A stretch of 64,000 bases of DNA from Streptococcus cristatus ATCC 51100 (GCF_011612585.1 NZ_CP050133.1:1054001-1118000), one strand, 5' to 3'; numbered from the stretch's first letter, positions 38,291 to 46,136 are shown. The notes: generated by a model from the letters alone, not told the origin. Program-made: numbers and translations.

Positions 38291-38338
38291 TTATGTGGAT
38301 CTGTCGGCAAAAATATCAATCAAATAACGAACAATCAG

Positions 38339-38707
38339 CTACCCCTCTAAGTCCTCCAAAGAAGAAAGCCAAATAAAGTTTGTATGCTCTTCTGGATCCA
38401 ATAGGATATCGCGCTGTTCTATAATCCTAGCCCCATAAACCAAGCGTGTAAAAACAGTATTTTTACTTGTGTCAAACTGACTATCTTCATGAACAATCTT
38501 ATCAATCCGAATCTTTTGATTGACCTCTTCCATAGCCTCACGTAGAGCTGCTTCTCTGGGTAGTTCGTTCTCTTCTACGCTTCCGCCAGGAATATCCCAA
38601 TAGCATGGATAAACATTAGGAAGCCCACGCTTTATTTTTGAGCGTTTGATCAGCAGATACTTTCCGTTTTTCTCAATCAAGGTATGAGCGATTAACTTCA
38701 CTGCCAT
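38339..38707 (-). CDS. Nudix hydrolase
   Basis: A 122-residue Nudix protein starting MAVKLIAHTLIEKNGKYLLIKR. The Nudix box is mostly present: GGSVEENELPREAALREAMEEV, but the Gly that normally follows EE-x is Asn (EEVN). The catalytic REAMEE core is intact. The substrate is unknown and could be an oxidised nucleotide or a nucleoside diphosphate derivative. It lies alone between the ldh terminator and the tRNA-Arg terminator. Confidence 0.85.
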   Translation of the reverse strand: MAVKLIAHTLIEKNGKYLLIKRSKIKRGLPNVYPCYWDIPGGSVEENELPREAALREAMEEVNQKIRIDKIVHEDSQFDTSKNTVFTRLVYGARIIEQRDILLDPEEHTNFIWLSSLEDLEG

Positions 38708-38729
38708 AGTAGTCTCCTCTCTTAGAAAA

Positions 38730-38752
38730 CAAAAAAGGACTCTAACGAGTCC
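38730..38752 (-). terminator. Terminator after tRNA-Arg
   Basis: GGACTC (38737-38742) / GAGTCC (38747-38752) with a 4-base loop, followed on the minus strand by a run of six T, just past the tRNA 3' end. Confidence 0.85.
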
Positions 38753-38764
38753 AAGCTTTAGTCA

Positions 38765-38836
38765 TCCACCCTGAGAGAATCGAACTCCCATCTCAAGAAC
38801 CGGAATCTTACGTGATATCCATTACACTAAGGGTGG
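38765..38836 (-). tRNA. tRNA-Arg (anticodon CCG)
   Basis: The minus strand folds into a full cloverleaf. The acceptor stem CCACCCT/AGGGTGG is perfect, the D arm is GTG...CAC, the anticodon stem is TAAGA/TCTTG with loop TTCCGGT, and the T arm is GGGAG-TTCGATT-CTCTC. The anticodon CCG reads the rare Arg codon CGG. The 3' CCA is not encoded (the discriminator A is followed by TGA), so CCA must be added. A terminator follows at once. Confidence 0.93.
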
Positions 38837-38927
38837 CAACTTACTTATTATAACTAATTTTTCGCAAAAAAACAAGCCTAAATGGCTCCTTTTATGAAAT
38901 TTATAATCTAGATCAAATCAAAAGAGA

Positions 38928-39106
38928 GTGGGACAGAAATCGGTCATTCGTTAGAGTTCGATTTCGTCGTCCCACCTCCGCACAGTTGAGTAGGGCTGTA
39001 AAAGCTAATGAAATCAGCCTAGTAGAGCCCACTCAACCACTGCGTCTTGCTCGACACTCCAAAGACAATTGAGAGGCTAGGACTTTTGTCCCAGCCTCTT
39101 TATATA
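38928..39106 (+). repeat. Structured intergenic element with three hairpins, probable dispersed repeat
   Basis: About 180 bp with three strong stem-loops in a row on the plus strand. Hairpin 1 is GTGGGAC/GTCCCAC with inner GAAATCG/CGATTTC (38928-38975). Hairpin 2 is GTTGAGT/ACTCAAC with inner GGGCT/AGCCC (38985-39037). Hairpin 3 is GAGGCT-GGAC/GTCC-AGCCTC (39073-39098) followed by TTTATATATTTT, a terminator-like end. From memory, near-identical elements occur many times in oral streptococcal intergenic regions; only one copy is in this window. A possible -10, TATAAT, lies at 38902-38907 without a good -35. Its role is unknown. Confidence 0.65.
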
Positions 39107-39108
39107 TT

Positions 39109-41073
39109 TTATTTCTTTTCGATATGATCTGCTAGCTCTTCTTGGGCTTTTTTGTTAGATTCTAACGTTTTTTCTTGCCATTTCTTCTTAGCTTCTTCAT
39201 ATTCCTTGGTCGTTACAATCTCGCTTCTGAGCTTTGTATATTTAAAGTTGAAGCCAGATCCCTTAATTCCAACGAGTGAATAGGCACGACTGAAAGGTTT
39301 GGACTTACTTACAGAAGGACTACCGCCTCCTGAAATGGTCGGCATGATAATCCCACTATCCAGCAACCAAGCTTGTGCATCCGCATATTTTTCATAGCGA
39401 ACTTTAACATCTGTTGTTTCAGCATTTGCCTCTTCCAACATCTTAGTATAAGTGTCCAAGCCCAGCTCTTTCATCTTGTCCATATCTTGGCCTGGCTCAA
39501 AACCAAAGTTTTGCAAGCTAGCGCCATTATTTACATTTAGAGTATCTAAGTAGGTAGATGGATCTTGATAGTCAGCTGACCAACCACCTGTGTAGAAGTC
39601 ATAGTCCTTTTGAGCTGCGGTGTTGGCAAAATAGGTGATGTTGTTCAAATCATCCACACTAATCTTCTGCAGGTCAATCACTACATTTTCTGCACCCAAG
39701 GTTGATTCAATTGATTGTTTTACTGAACTTGCCCATTGGATACTCACCTTGTCAGCCTGGTCTACAGGAAGGTCCAAATGAATTGGGAATTGAACTCCCT
39801 TAGACTCTAAAGCTTCCTTAGCTTTAGCAAATCTTGCTTTGGCTTTTTCTGGATTATAATAAGCATCTTGAGCATCTGTCAGGTCGATATTCGCCCATTC
39901 TGTGCCATAATTTACTAATTTAGAGGCAACAACTTGGCCAAATGTTTGATCGCCAATTTGAACAAATGTTGGAGGGACAAGCGTATTTCTCAACTGCTTG
40001 GTAGCTCCATCTTTACCATTACTTTGCGCACCATAAGAAGTCCGGTCAAGGGCAAAATTGACGGCCTGACGGAAGTCTTTATTTAAAACCGCTTCTTTTG
40101 TTGCAGTCTTTTGAGCATCACTTGTTTTGGAAGTGTGATTGTATGATTGACGGTTGAAGTTGAAATTAAAGTAATATGAGGTCGCATCCTGTGGACTGTA
40201 AAGGATATTGTCCGCATATTTCTTTTTAACTGCCGCAAAACCTGAAGTATTCGGATAGAGACGTGCACCACTATAAGCTCCATCGCTGAAGTTGCGAATC
40301 AAAGATTCTTGGTCTGATCCATCATAGTAGGTTAATTTGACATGTTCTAGACTGACTTTGTCTTTATCGTAATAATTGGGATTCTTAACGAATTCCATAG
40401 ACGATTTAGAAGTCAAAGATTTCAAAAGGAAAGGACCATTGTAAAGAATACTTGATGGATCAACAGAACCAAAATCTTTTCCTTTAGACTTCAAAAATTC
40501 TTCATTGACAGGGAACAAGATATTATTCGTAGTTTTAGAGTTCCAATAAGGCTCTGGGCGTGTCAGCGTGTATTGAACAGTATAATCATCTACTGCCTTC
40601 ACTCCGACTTTTGAAAAGTCTTTTTCGTCGCCTTTGACATAGGCATCCAAGCCACTAATCGAGTCCTGAATTAGGTAAAGAGCTTCAGACTTTTGGTCAG
40701 CCACATATTTAAGTCCAGTCACAAAGTCTTGAGCTTTCACACTTGCAACTTCTTCGCCATCAACATTGAACCACTTAGCATCCTTACGAAGCTTATATGT
40801 GTAAGTCAGGCCATCTTGAGAAACTGTCCATGATTCTGCAAGAGAAGGAACTAGATTTCCATATTCATCATTTTCCAAAAGACCATCTACAAGGTTTGTA
40901 ATAACGTCTGATGTAGTTGCACGGTTAGTGGTCAGGTAGTTCAAGCTATCTGGATCGCTGGCATAAACATAAGAATATGTGGTTGTGCTGGATGAAGATT
41001 TGCCACAAGCTGACAAGAATACTCCTGCACTGAGTACCACTCCAGTAGCTAAAAGCATTTTTGATACTTTCAT
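39109..41073 (-). CDS. Peptide ABC transporter substrate-binding lipoprotein (OppA-like)
   Basis: A 654-residue extracytoplasmic binding protein of the SBP-bac-5 family. The signal peptide ends in lipobox LSAC (Cys about residue 23), and a Ser/Thr-rich linker follows. Typical segments include YVYASDPDSLNYL, VDGLLENDEYGNLVPSLAESW and WSADYQDPSTYLD. It probably feeds oligopeptides to an Opp/Ami permease, but no permease genes adjoin, so it is an orphan binding protein like AliA/AliB of S. pneumoniae. Such orphans can also sense signalling peptides. It has its own promoter with a CodY-like box upstream. Confidence 0.88.
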   Translation of the reverse strand: MKVSKMLLATGVVLSAGVFLSACGKSSSSTTTYSYVYASDPDSLNYLTTNRATTSDVITNLVDGLLENDEYGNLVPSLAESWTVSQDGLTYTYKLRKDAKWFNVDGEEVASVKAQDFVTGLKYVADQKSEALYLIQDSISGLDAYVKGDEKDFSKVGVKAVDDYTVQYTLTRPEPYWNSKTTNNILFPVNEEFLKSKGKDFGSVDPSSILYNGPFLLKSLTSKSSMEFVKNPNYYDKDKVSLEHVKLTYYDGSDQESLIRNFSDGAYSGARLYPNTSGFAAVKKKYADNILYSPQDATSYYFNFNFNRQSYNHTSKTSDAQKTATKEAVLNKDFRQAVNFALDRTSYGAQSNGKDGATKQLRNTLVPPTFVQIGDQTFGQVVASKLVNYGTEWANIDLTDAQDAYYNPEKAKARFAKAKEALESKGVQFPIHLDLPVDQADKVSIQWASSVKQSIESTLGAENVVIDLQKISVDDLNNITYFANTAAQKDYDFYTGGWSADYQDPSTYLDTLNVNNGASLQNFGFEPGQDMDKMKELGLDTYTKMLEEANAETTDVKVRYEKYADAQAWLLDSGIIMPTISGGGSPSVSKSKPFSRAYSLVGIKGSGFNFKYTKLRSEIVTTKEYEEAKKKWQEKTLESNKKAQEELADHIEKK

Positions 41074-41195
41074 AAATACACCTCCAAAAATCGAGAGAAG
41101 CCTAAGAATAAGAGAAGTAAAAATAAAGCCATTCCTTTATTTGATCCAATATTAATCTTAGTCCAATTTCTATGTTACATTTTATAACATAAACT

Positions 41196-41265
41196 ATTAT
41201 ACCAAAATTATGATGAAAAGTAAATAGAAGAATCAGAGAGTCATTATGGAAAATTTCTGAAAACA
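41196..41265 (-). promoter_or_regulatory. Promoter of the peptide-binding gene with CodY-like box
   Basis: Minus-strand extended -10 TGGTATAAT (TATAAT at 41196-41201), 17-bp spacer, -35 TTTACT (41219-41224). AAATTTCTGAAAACA (41251-41265, plus strand) matches the CodY box AATTTTCWGAAAATT with three mismatches and lies upstream of the -35. Downstream, TATGTTA/TAACATA (41171-41191) is an inverted repeat near the transcript start. Confidence 0.45.
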
Positions 41266-41282
41266 GCCTCCACCCAATCCAA

Positions 41283-41311
41283 TTGACAAATATACAGATT
41301 AAGCATATAAT
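41283..41311 (+). promoter_or_regulatory. Consensus promoter of the cstR-like gene
   Basis: Perfect -35 TTGACA (41283-41288), 17-bp spacer and perfect -10 TATAAT (41306-41311). No CsoR-type C-tract operator is present, so this gene does not look autoregulated. Confidence 0.8.
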
Positions 41312-41342
41312 AAACTCAATGTAAACAAACGAGGAAATCACC

Positions 41343-41597
41343 GTGAATTCTAATTATATTACCCGCCTCAAGCGCTCTGAAGGTCAGTTAAGAGGCATTC
41401 AAAAAATGATTGAAGAGGACAGGGAATGTTCAGATATTCTCACACAGTTATTAGCCGTTCGCTCCAGCGTTGACCGTGTTATTGAGATGGTTATTACTGA
41501 GAATTTAACGGATTGCCTAGAAAATCCATCTGATGATCCGAAAAAACAAAGGGAAAGAATAGAGAAAGCTATTCATTTTCTGGTAAATCGAAAATAA
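41343..41597 (+). CDS. cstR: CsoR/FrmR-family repressor, CstR-like persulfide sensor
   Basis: An 84-residue all-helical DUF156/CsoR-family repressor starting at GTG 41343. Copper-sensing CsoR uses Cys-x-His-Cys; here the two Cys are C29 (DRECSDI) and C58 (ENLTDCLE), with no His four residues before the second, and they are 29 residues apart. That is the CstR pattern (C31 and C60 in S. aureus), which senses persulfides and polysulfides. It faces an operon of rhodaneses and a CoA-disulfide-reductase-like enzyme, the known type of CstR target, with a matching operator. The symbol is inferred from this. Confidence 0.82.
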   Translation: MNSNYITRLKRSEGQLRGIQKMIEEDRECSDILTQLLAVRSSVDRVIEMVITENLTDCLENPSDDPKKQRERIEKAIHFLVNRK

Positions 41598-41607
41598 GAA
41601 GGAGAGG

Positions 41608-41645
41608 AAAAAAGGATTCAAGCAACGACTTGAATCCTTTTTATC
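41608..41645. terminator. Bidirectional terminator between cstR and the rhodanese operon
   Basis: AAAGGATTCAAG (41611-41622) / CTTGAATCCTTT (41629-41640) with flanking A and T runs; serves both convergent units. Confidence 0.9.
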
Positions 41646-41647
41646 TT

Positions 41648-41941
41648 TTATTCCGTCTCTCCAGACCAAGCGTTCATGCCACCTAATACGTTGGTCACAT
41701 CGAAGCCCTGCATGGCAAGAAATTGGCAAGTAGTTGCTGAACGCGCTCCTCCTTGGCAAATGACATAGTATTTGTAGTCAGGATTCAGCTTTTTATAGCC
41801 AGTTTCCAACTCACTAAGTGGAAGATTTCTAGCATTTGGGATATGACCTGCTTGAAATTCATGTCTTTCGCGCACATCTACGATGGCCAATTTTTCAGAT
41901 TGATACTGCTTTTCTAAATCAGCTGCTGATATAGTTTTCAT
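41648..41941 (-). CDS. Single-domain rhodanese
   Basis: A 97-residue rhodanese-domain sulfurtransferase. The active-site loop is CQGGAR with C62 as the persulfide carrier, preceded by IVDVRERHEFQAGHIPNA. The loop differs from the CHSG-type loops of its two neighbours, suggesting a different acceptor. Its ATG overlaps the stop of the reductase-rhodanese gene (4 bp). Last gene of the operon. Confidence 0.9.
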   Translation of the reverse strand: MKTISAADLEKQYQSEKLAIVDVRERHEFQAGHIPNARNLPLSELETGYKKLNPDYKYYVICQGGARSATTCQFLAMQGFDVTNVLGGMNAWSGETE

Positions 41942-43590
41942 TTTTCTACTCCTTCTGGTTTTACCATTTTGTACAAAGCATAAGCTCCGTCTAGATTTTT
42001 CACTGCAAATCCTGCTTGTTTTAAGATTCGCTCGGCAATATAGCTGCGCAGACCGCTGTGGCAGCTCACGATATATTCTTCTTCCTTATTCAGCTCATCC
42101 AAGCGTTCTCTGAGTTCATTCAGCGGAATATGGACTGTCTTGTCCGCCTTCAGGCGTCCTTGCTGAAATTCATTGGGTGTCCGGACATCTAAAAAGACTT
42201 TCCCACGTGCTAACTCGTCTTCCAGCTGGTGCCATTGGATATTTTCACTCAAGCCTTCTGCTAGATTCATAGCTGCATAGCCCAGCATATTGACTGGATC
42301 CTTGGCTGAGCCAAAAGGTGGTGCATAGGTAAACTCCAGCTCTGGCAAATCAAAGATCGTGAGATTGCCCTTGATAGCTGTCGCCAAAATATCAATCCGC
42401 TTGTCAACGCCTTTTTTACCCACACCTTGAGCACCATAGATTTTTCCAGTTTTTGGCTCAAAGAGCAATTTCAAGGTCAAGTCAGTCGCACCTGGATAGT
42501 AGCCTGCATGATCCTTACCGCTGACATGAATCGCTTGATAAGGCAGCTGATTTTGCTGAAGGAAACGCTCATTCAGACCTGTTGAAGCGGCTGTCATGTC
42601 AAAGACACGCACAATAGCTGTACCAATACTTCCCTTATTCTTCCGCTCCAAGCCAGCAAGCACATCTGCCACCTGACGTCCTTGTCGATTAGCAGGCGAA
42701 GCTAGAGCAATCAGGGCATCTTCACCAGTGATTTCCTGCTTGACAGGGATAGCATCGCCGACTGCAAAAATATCTTTCTGACTCGTCTCATAATGTTCAT
42801 CAACTAAGATACCCCCACGAAGACCTGTCTCAATACCTGCTGCCTTGGCCAAGCTATTTTCAGGCTGGACCCCGACAGAGAGAATAGTCACATCTGAAGC
42901 CAATTTTTGTCCATCTTCCAAGACGATCACTTTGCCATTTTCTTCGAAGCGAGTAGCCGACTGGGAAGTGATGATTTTCACTCCCTTATCGGCTAATTCC
43001 GCTTGGACAAAAGCTGCCATCTCCTCATCCAGTGGTGGCAAGACATGCGGTGCTTTTTCTACGATTGTCACATTCAAGCCACGCTTGCGCAGATTTTCAG
43101 CCGTTTCCAGACCGATAAATCCAGCACCGATGACAACAGCCTCTTGAGGCTCTTCATCCAAGGCTAACATGATCTGATCCAAGTCTGGGACATTGCGCAA
43201 AGTGAATACATTAGTTGCTTCTGAAAGTCCTTCAATCTCAGGAATAAAAGGCTTCGCTCCCGGTGAAAGAATCAGCTTATCATACTGCTCTGTGAACTCT
43301 GAACCGTCATGAGCCACCGTCACCGTATGATCTTCAGGCGAAATTTTCACCACCTCATGAAAAGGTCGCACATCCAAGTTAAAACGCGCCTTGAGACTTT
43401 CAGGTGTTTGAACCAAGAGAGCATCTCGCTCAGCAATTTCACCAGAAATATAATAAGGCAGACCGCAGTTCGCAAAAGATACAAAAGGACCTTTTTCAAA
43501 AATCACAATTTCAGCATCTTCCATCATCCGTCTTAAACGTGTTGCCGCAGACATACCGCCTGCAACTCCACCAACGATAATAATTTTCAT
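41938..43590 (-). CDS. CoA-disulfide/persulfide reductase fused to a rhodanese domain
   Basis: A 550-residue flavoprotein of the CoADR-RHD type. The N-terminal FAD motif is IVGGVAGGMSAATRLRR, the redox Cys is C42 in SFANCGLPYYISGEI, and the NAD motif is VVIGAGFIGLETAENL. After a dimerisation domain, a C-terminal rhodanese domain (about 455-550) has C510 in VSCHSGLRS. Family members reduce CoA disulfide, CoA persulfide or polysulfide with NAD(P)H. Flanking single-domain rhodaneses overlap or lie 13 bp away, and the operator upstream fits control by the CstR-like repressor. Confidence 0.92.
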   Translation of the reverse strand: MKIIIVGGVAGGMSAATRLRRMMEDAEIVIFEKGPFVSFANCGLPYYISGEIAERDALLVQTPESLKARFNLDVRPFHEVVKISPEDHTVTVAHDGSEFTEQYDKLILSPGAKPFIPEIEGLSEATNVFTLRNVPDLDQIMLALDEEPQEAVVIGAGFIGLETAENLRKRGLNVTIVEKAPHVLPPLDEEMAAFVQAELADKGVKIITSQSATRFEENGKVIVLEDGQKLASDVTILSVGVQPENSLAKAAGIETGLRGGILVDEHYETSQKDIFAVGDAIPVKQEITGEDALIALASPANRQGRQVADVLAGLERKNKGSIGTAIVRVFDMTAASTGLNERFLQQNQLPYQAIHVSGKDHAGYYPGATDLTLKLLFEPKTGKIYGAQGVGKKGVDKRIDILATAIKGNLTIFDLPELEFTYAPPFGSAKDPVNMLGYAAMNLAEGLSENIQWHQLEDELARGKVFLDVRTPNEFQQGRLKADKTVHIPLNELRERLDELNKEEEYIVSCHSGLRSYIAERILKQAGFAVKNLDGAYALYKMVKPEGVEK

Positions 43591-43603
43591 TGTTTAACCC
43601 CTT

Positions 43604-43912
43604 CTACTTAATGGTTTTCCCTGTCCAAGCGCTCATACCACCGCGGACATTGACAACATCATAGCCCTTTTTCTTCAGCTTTTTCGCTGCCATCTTGCTC
43701 CGCACGCCTGAATGGCAAATAACGTAAATCGTCTCCTTTTTAGCTGGAGCAAATTGACCAATTTGGCTCAAAGGAATATTCTGGGCCTCTTTGATATGTC
43801 CTCTACGAAATTCGGATGGTGTCCGTACATCAATTAGTTGGATATTGGACTTCAATCGCTTCTCCAACTCATCCGTTGAAATACTATCTATCTTTGTAAA
43901 AAAATGAAACAT
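43604..43912 (-). CDS. Single-domain rhodanese, first gene of the sulfur operon
   Basis: A 102-residue rhodanese with active loop CHSGVRS (C66) and the usual IDVRTPSEFRRGHI start of the domain. No signal peptide is evident, although the first residues (MFHFFTK) are hydrophobic. It is first in the operon, with AAGGAG immediately downstream of the CsoR-type operator. It would pass persulfide sulfur to or from the reductase-rhodanese. Confidence 0.9.
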   Translation of the reverse strand: MFHFFTKIDSISTDELEKRLKSNIQLIDVRTPSEFRRGHIKEAQNIPLSQIGQFAPAKKETIYVICHSGVRSKMAAKKLKKKGYDVVNVRGGMSAWTGKTIK

Positions 43913-43925
43913 ATTTTTTCTCCTT

Positions 43926-43972
43926 TATACCCCTATAGGGTATATTAAAACACTAAGAAGAGAAAATGTCAA
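43926..43972 (-). promoter_or_regulatory. Promoter and CstR-type operator of the rhodanese operon
   Basis: Minus strand: -35 TTGACA (43967-43972), 17-bp spacer, -10 TTTAAT (43944-43949). Directly next to the -10 is TATACCCCTATAGGGTATA (43926-43944), an inverted repeat with C-tracts and G-tracts typical of CsoR/CstR operators. It covers the start site and ends at the ribosome binding site, so binding would block transcription. Confidence 0.82.
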
Positions 43973-43973
43973 G

Positions 43974-43985
43974 GAAACGATTTCA
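43974..43985. repeat. 12-bp repeat, left copy, beside the NACHT gene
   Basis: GAAACGATTTCA, identical to 46081-46092. It lies 2 bp upstream of the rhodanese-operon -35 and 30 bp past the NACHT stop codon. It is either half of a target-site duplication or a shared regulatory box: with its flanks it fits the loose cre consensus WTGNAANCGNWNNCW on the minus strand. Confidence 0.5.
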
Positions 43986-44015
43986 AAACTAAATAAATCA
44001 GCAGATATTGCCGAT

Positions 44016-46004
44016 TTATTTTTTAAAATTCAAAATTGGGATTTTTCTTTTGTCCGCTTCTTTTTCGGTTCTTGTCTTTGTTAGCCAGTCTTCAGTGAAA
44101 TTTAAACATTCATAAGCACTACTTTTTTTGAAGACTTCATACCATGCAGCGTCTTTACAAATCGTACTATAGTCAATAGAGAAATTAATCAAGTCTAGCT
44201 TATACTTTTCCATAAGTTCCATTGCTTCACTTGTTAGTTTTACGTTTTGGAGTTCATTATAAATTTTAACATCCAGTTGAAAATACTCTTGATCCGTTAA
44301 ATTATCATGATATTTGGAAAATATAAAAAATATCTTTTTTTCTTTAATCTTGGGAAATTTTACAGGCAAAGGCAGTTTTTTATTATCTTGATCTTCAAAA
44401 TAATCTATTTCAGCAAAAAAATCCATTAAATAACATAAAAAATAAGAATCCAAATCATCGAAACTAATATCTCCCTCACCTTTAGTAGATAAGCTCACTC
44501 TGTATAAATTTGTATCCAATTCAACAAAGTCTCTTCCTTCATTTCTACGTTTTAATTCTTCTAAAATTGGCAGGAAGATATTGTAGTTTAACTTTTTCTT
44601 ATTAAATTCTTTATCCAATTCAGCATAATATTCTAAAGTAGTCAAAATCAAACGTTCATTCATATTTTCAGAAAGAAAATTATCTTTAAAAAATTGTTCT
44701 TGAACTTCATTATCCAAATCATATAAATAGTTGGCAGCGTAAAATTCTTGGAAAATATTATGAACAAAATAGTAAGATTGTCCCTCTTTATGTATGATAC
44801 ATAGACAAGTTATCAAATCAGCAAGCAAATCTTCAGCTCGTGTTGAAGATTTGCCTTCATCATTTAATACCCTATCTAGCAAAGAAAGAATCTCACTTTC
44901 TGTAAACTCTGATTTCTTTCCATTATTTTCAAAATAAGTGAGAAAACATAGATGAGAAATCACTCGCATCATCGTAGACTCAGGTAAGTTGGTTTTAAAC
45001 TCTCTAGTTAGAGCAACTAACTTTGAATGATCATGTTCTTTATAGAGCAGTCGGTAAGAATCTTTGATAAATGTAGCTTTTTCAGTCGGAAAACTTGCAT
45101 TTCTTTCAAACATTTGTAGCATCAAAAAAAGCAATATTGGATTTTCTGCAAATGATTGATATTCATCATATAAATGTACTTCCAAACTATTGATAAATCG
45201 TTCAAACACCTCTTCTTTTAACTCTGCTATAGGCAATTTACTGATACGCCTTATTAAGGCTATCGCTTCGTCTTTACTTAAGCCATTCGTTTCGTAGGGA
45301 TGAAATAAAGAGGCATTATTTATATGATTAAAAGGTAATTTTCGGCTAGTCACAAGGATTGGATTATTAGAATATTTAGTGGCTAATTCTTCTATCTCTG
45401 TCGCAGCTTGTTCCATATTATTTGAAGATATTTCATCAAAAGCATCCAAAAGAAAAATAAAGCGCCCTTTTTCTGCCATATATTCAAAATACTTAAATTC
45501 TAAATCAAACCCTAATACTTTAGCTTCTTCATATATAAAATTTAAAAATTCCCTTCTTTTCTTCGAATCAAAATTATATTTCCTCAATTCAATATAAATG
45601 GGAATTCTTTGATTATTATTACTCGTAGCTTTTTCAATCTCCTTAAGAAAAAAGTACTTCAGCATGGTTGATTTACCAATGCCACCATATCCATAAATCC
45701 AAGCATTATCCGATTCTTTTAAAATATTATCTAAATCAGCAGTATAACATCTCACATCATTTATTTCTGATTTTAGATAAGTGGGCTGAAAAATAGAAAA
45801 CAAATCGATATTATTTGTACCGCTTAGGACAAATGGAATATTCTTCACTCTCTTAAACGAACCCTCAAAATAAGATGTAAAACTTTTATTAAATCTAGTT
45901 TCAAATTTTTCCCAATTATCTACACCAAAATCCACCAATTCATCTTTTAATTGAATCAACGTATTATTTAACAAAGCTGAAATAGCTAAACCTAAAAATT
46001 CCAT
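44016..46004 (-). CDS. Bacterial NACHT-domain NTPase, candidate anti-phage protein
   Basis: A 662-residue STAND-type NTPase. An N-terminal helical region (1-95) without a known effector is followed by a NACHT module: Walker A GYGGIGKST (105-113), Walker B FIFLLDAFDEI (182-192) and sensor PILVTSR (215-221). A winged-helix/helical region with FVHNIFQEFYAANYLYD follows, then a 250-residue C-terminal sensor-like part without obvious TPR, WD40 or LRR repeats. Single-gene bNACHT proteins are known anti-phage defences in other bacteria. The gene is AT-rich, lone, and lies between core operons. It has AAGGAGG before the ATG and its own promoter. The trigger and killing activity are unknown. Confidence 0.85.
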   Translation of the reverse strand: MEFLGLAISALLNNTLIQLKDELVDFGVDNWEKFETRFNKSFTSYFEGSFKRVKNIPFVLSGTNNIDLFSIFQPTYLKSEINDVRCYTADLDNILKESDNAWIYGYGGIGKSTMLKYFFLKEIEKATSNNNQRIPIYIELRKYNFDSKKRREFLNFIYEEAKVLGFDLEFKYFEYMAEKGRFIFLLDAFDEISSNNMEQAATEIEELATKYSNNPILVTSRKLPFNHINNASLFHPYETNGLSKDEAIALIRRISKLPIAELKEEVFERFINSLEVHLYDEYQSFAENPILLFLMLQMFERNASFPTEKATFIKDSYRLLYKEHDHSKLVALTREFKTNLPESTMMRVISHLCFLTYFENNGKKSEFTESEILSLLDRVLNDEGKSSTRAEDLLADLITCLCIIHKEGQSYYFVHNIFQEFYAANYLYDLDNEVQEQFFKDNFLSENMNERLILTTLEYYAELDKEFNKKKLNYNIFLPILEELKRRNEGRDFVELDTNLYRVSLSTKGEGDISFDDLDSYFLCYLMDFFAEIDYFEDQDNKKLPLPVKFPKIKEKKIFFIFSKYHDNLTDQEYFQLDVKIYNELQNVKLTSEAMELMEKYKLDLINFSIDYSTICKDAAWYEVFKKSSAYECLNFTEDWLTKTRTEKEADKRKIPILNFKK

Positions 46005-46038
46005 ATTGCCCTCCTTAGAATATCCTTATAACAACTCT

Positions 46039-46069
46039 ATTATACAAAAAAAAACATTGCATGTAGCAA
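46039..46069 (-). promoter_or_regulatory. NACHT promoter with a nine-base T tract in the spacer
   Basis: Minus-strand -10 TATAAT (46039-46044) and -35 TTGCTA (46064-46069) are separated by 19 bp, and the spacer contains nine T in a row. Loss or gain of T by slippage would change the spacing (17 is best), so expression could be tuned or phase-variable. Inference. Confidence 0.5.
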
Positions 46070-46080
46070 CTGTTTCTTTT

Positions 46081-46092
46081 GAAACGATTTCA
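46081..46092. repeat. 12-bp repeat, right copy, beside the NACHT gene
   Basis: GAAACGATTTCA again, 12 bp upstream of the NACHT -35 and before the rpmA terminator. Together with the copy at 43974-43985 it brackets a 2.1-kb segment holding only the NACHT gene. Confidence 0.5.
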
Positions 46093-46099
46093 TTTTCTC

Positions 46100-46136
46100 C
46101 AAAAATAAAAATCCCAATCTTGAGACAGGGATTTTT
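46100..46136 (-). terminator. Terminator after rpmA
   Basis: AAAAATCCC (46107-46115) / GGGATTTTT (46128-46136), with TATTTTTGG following on the minus strand. Confidence 0.85.
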
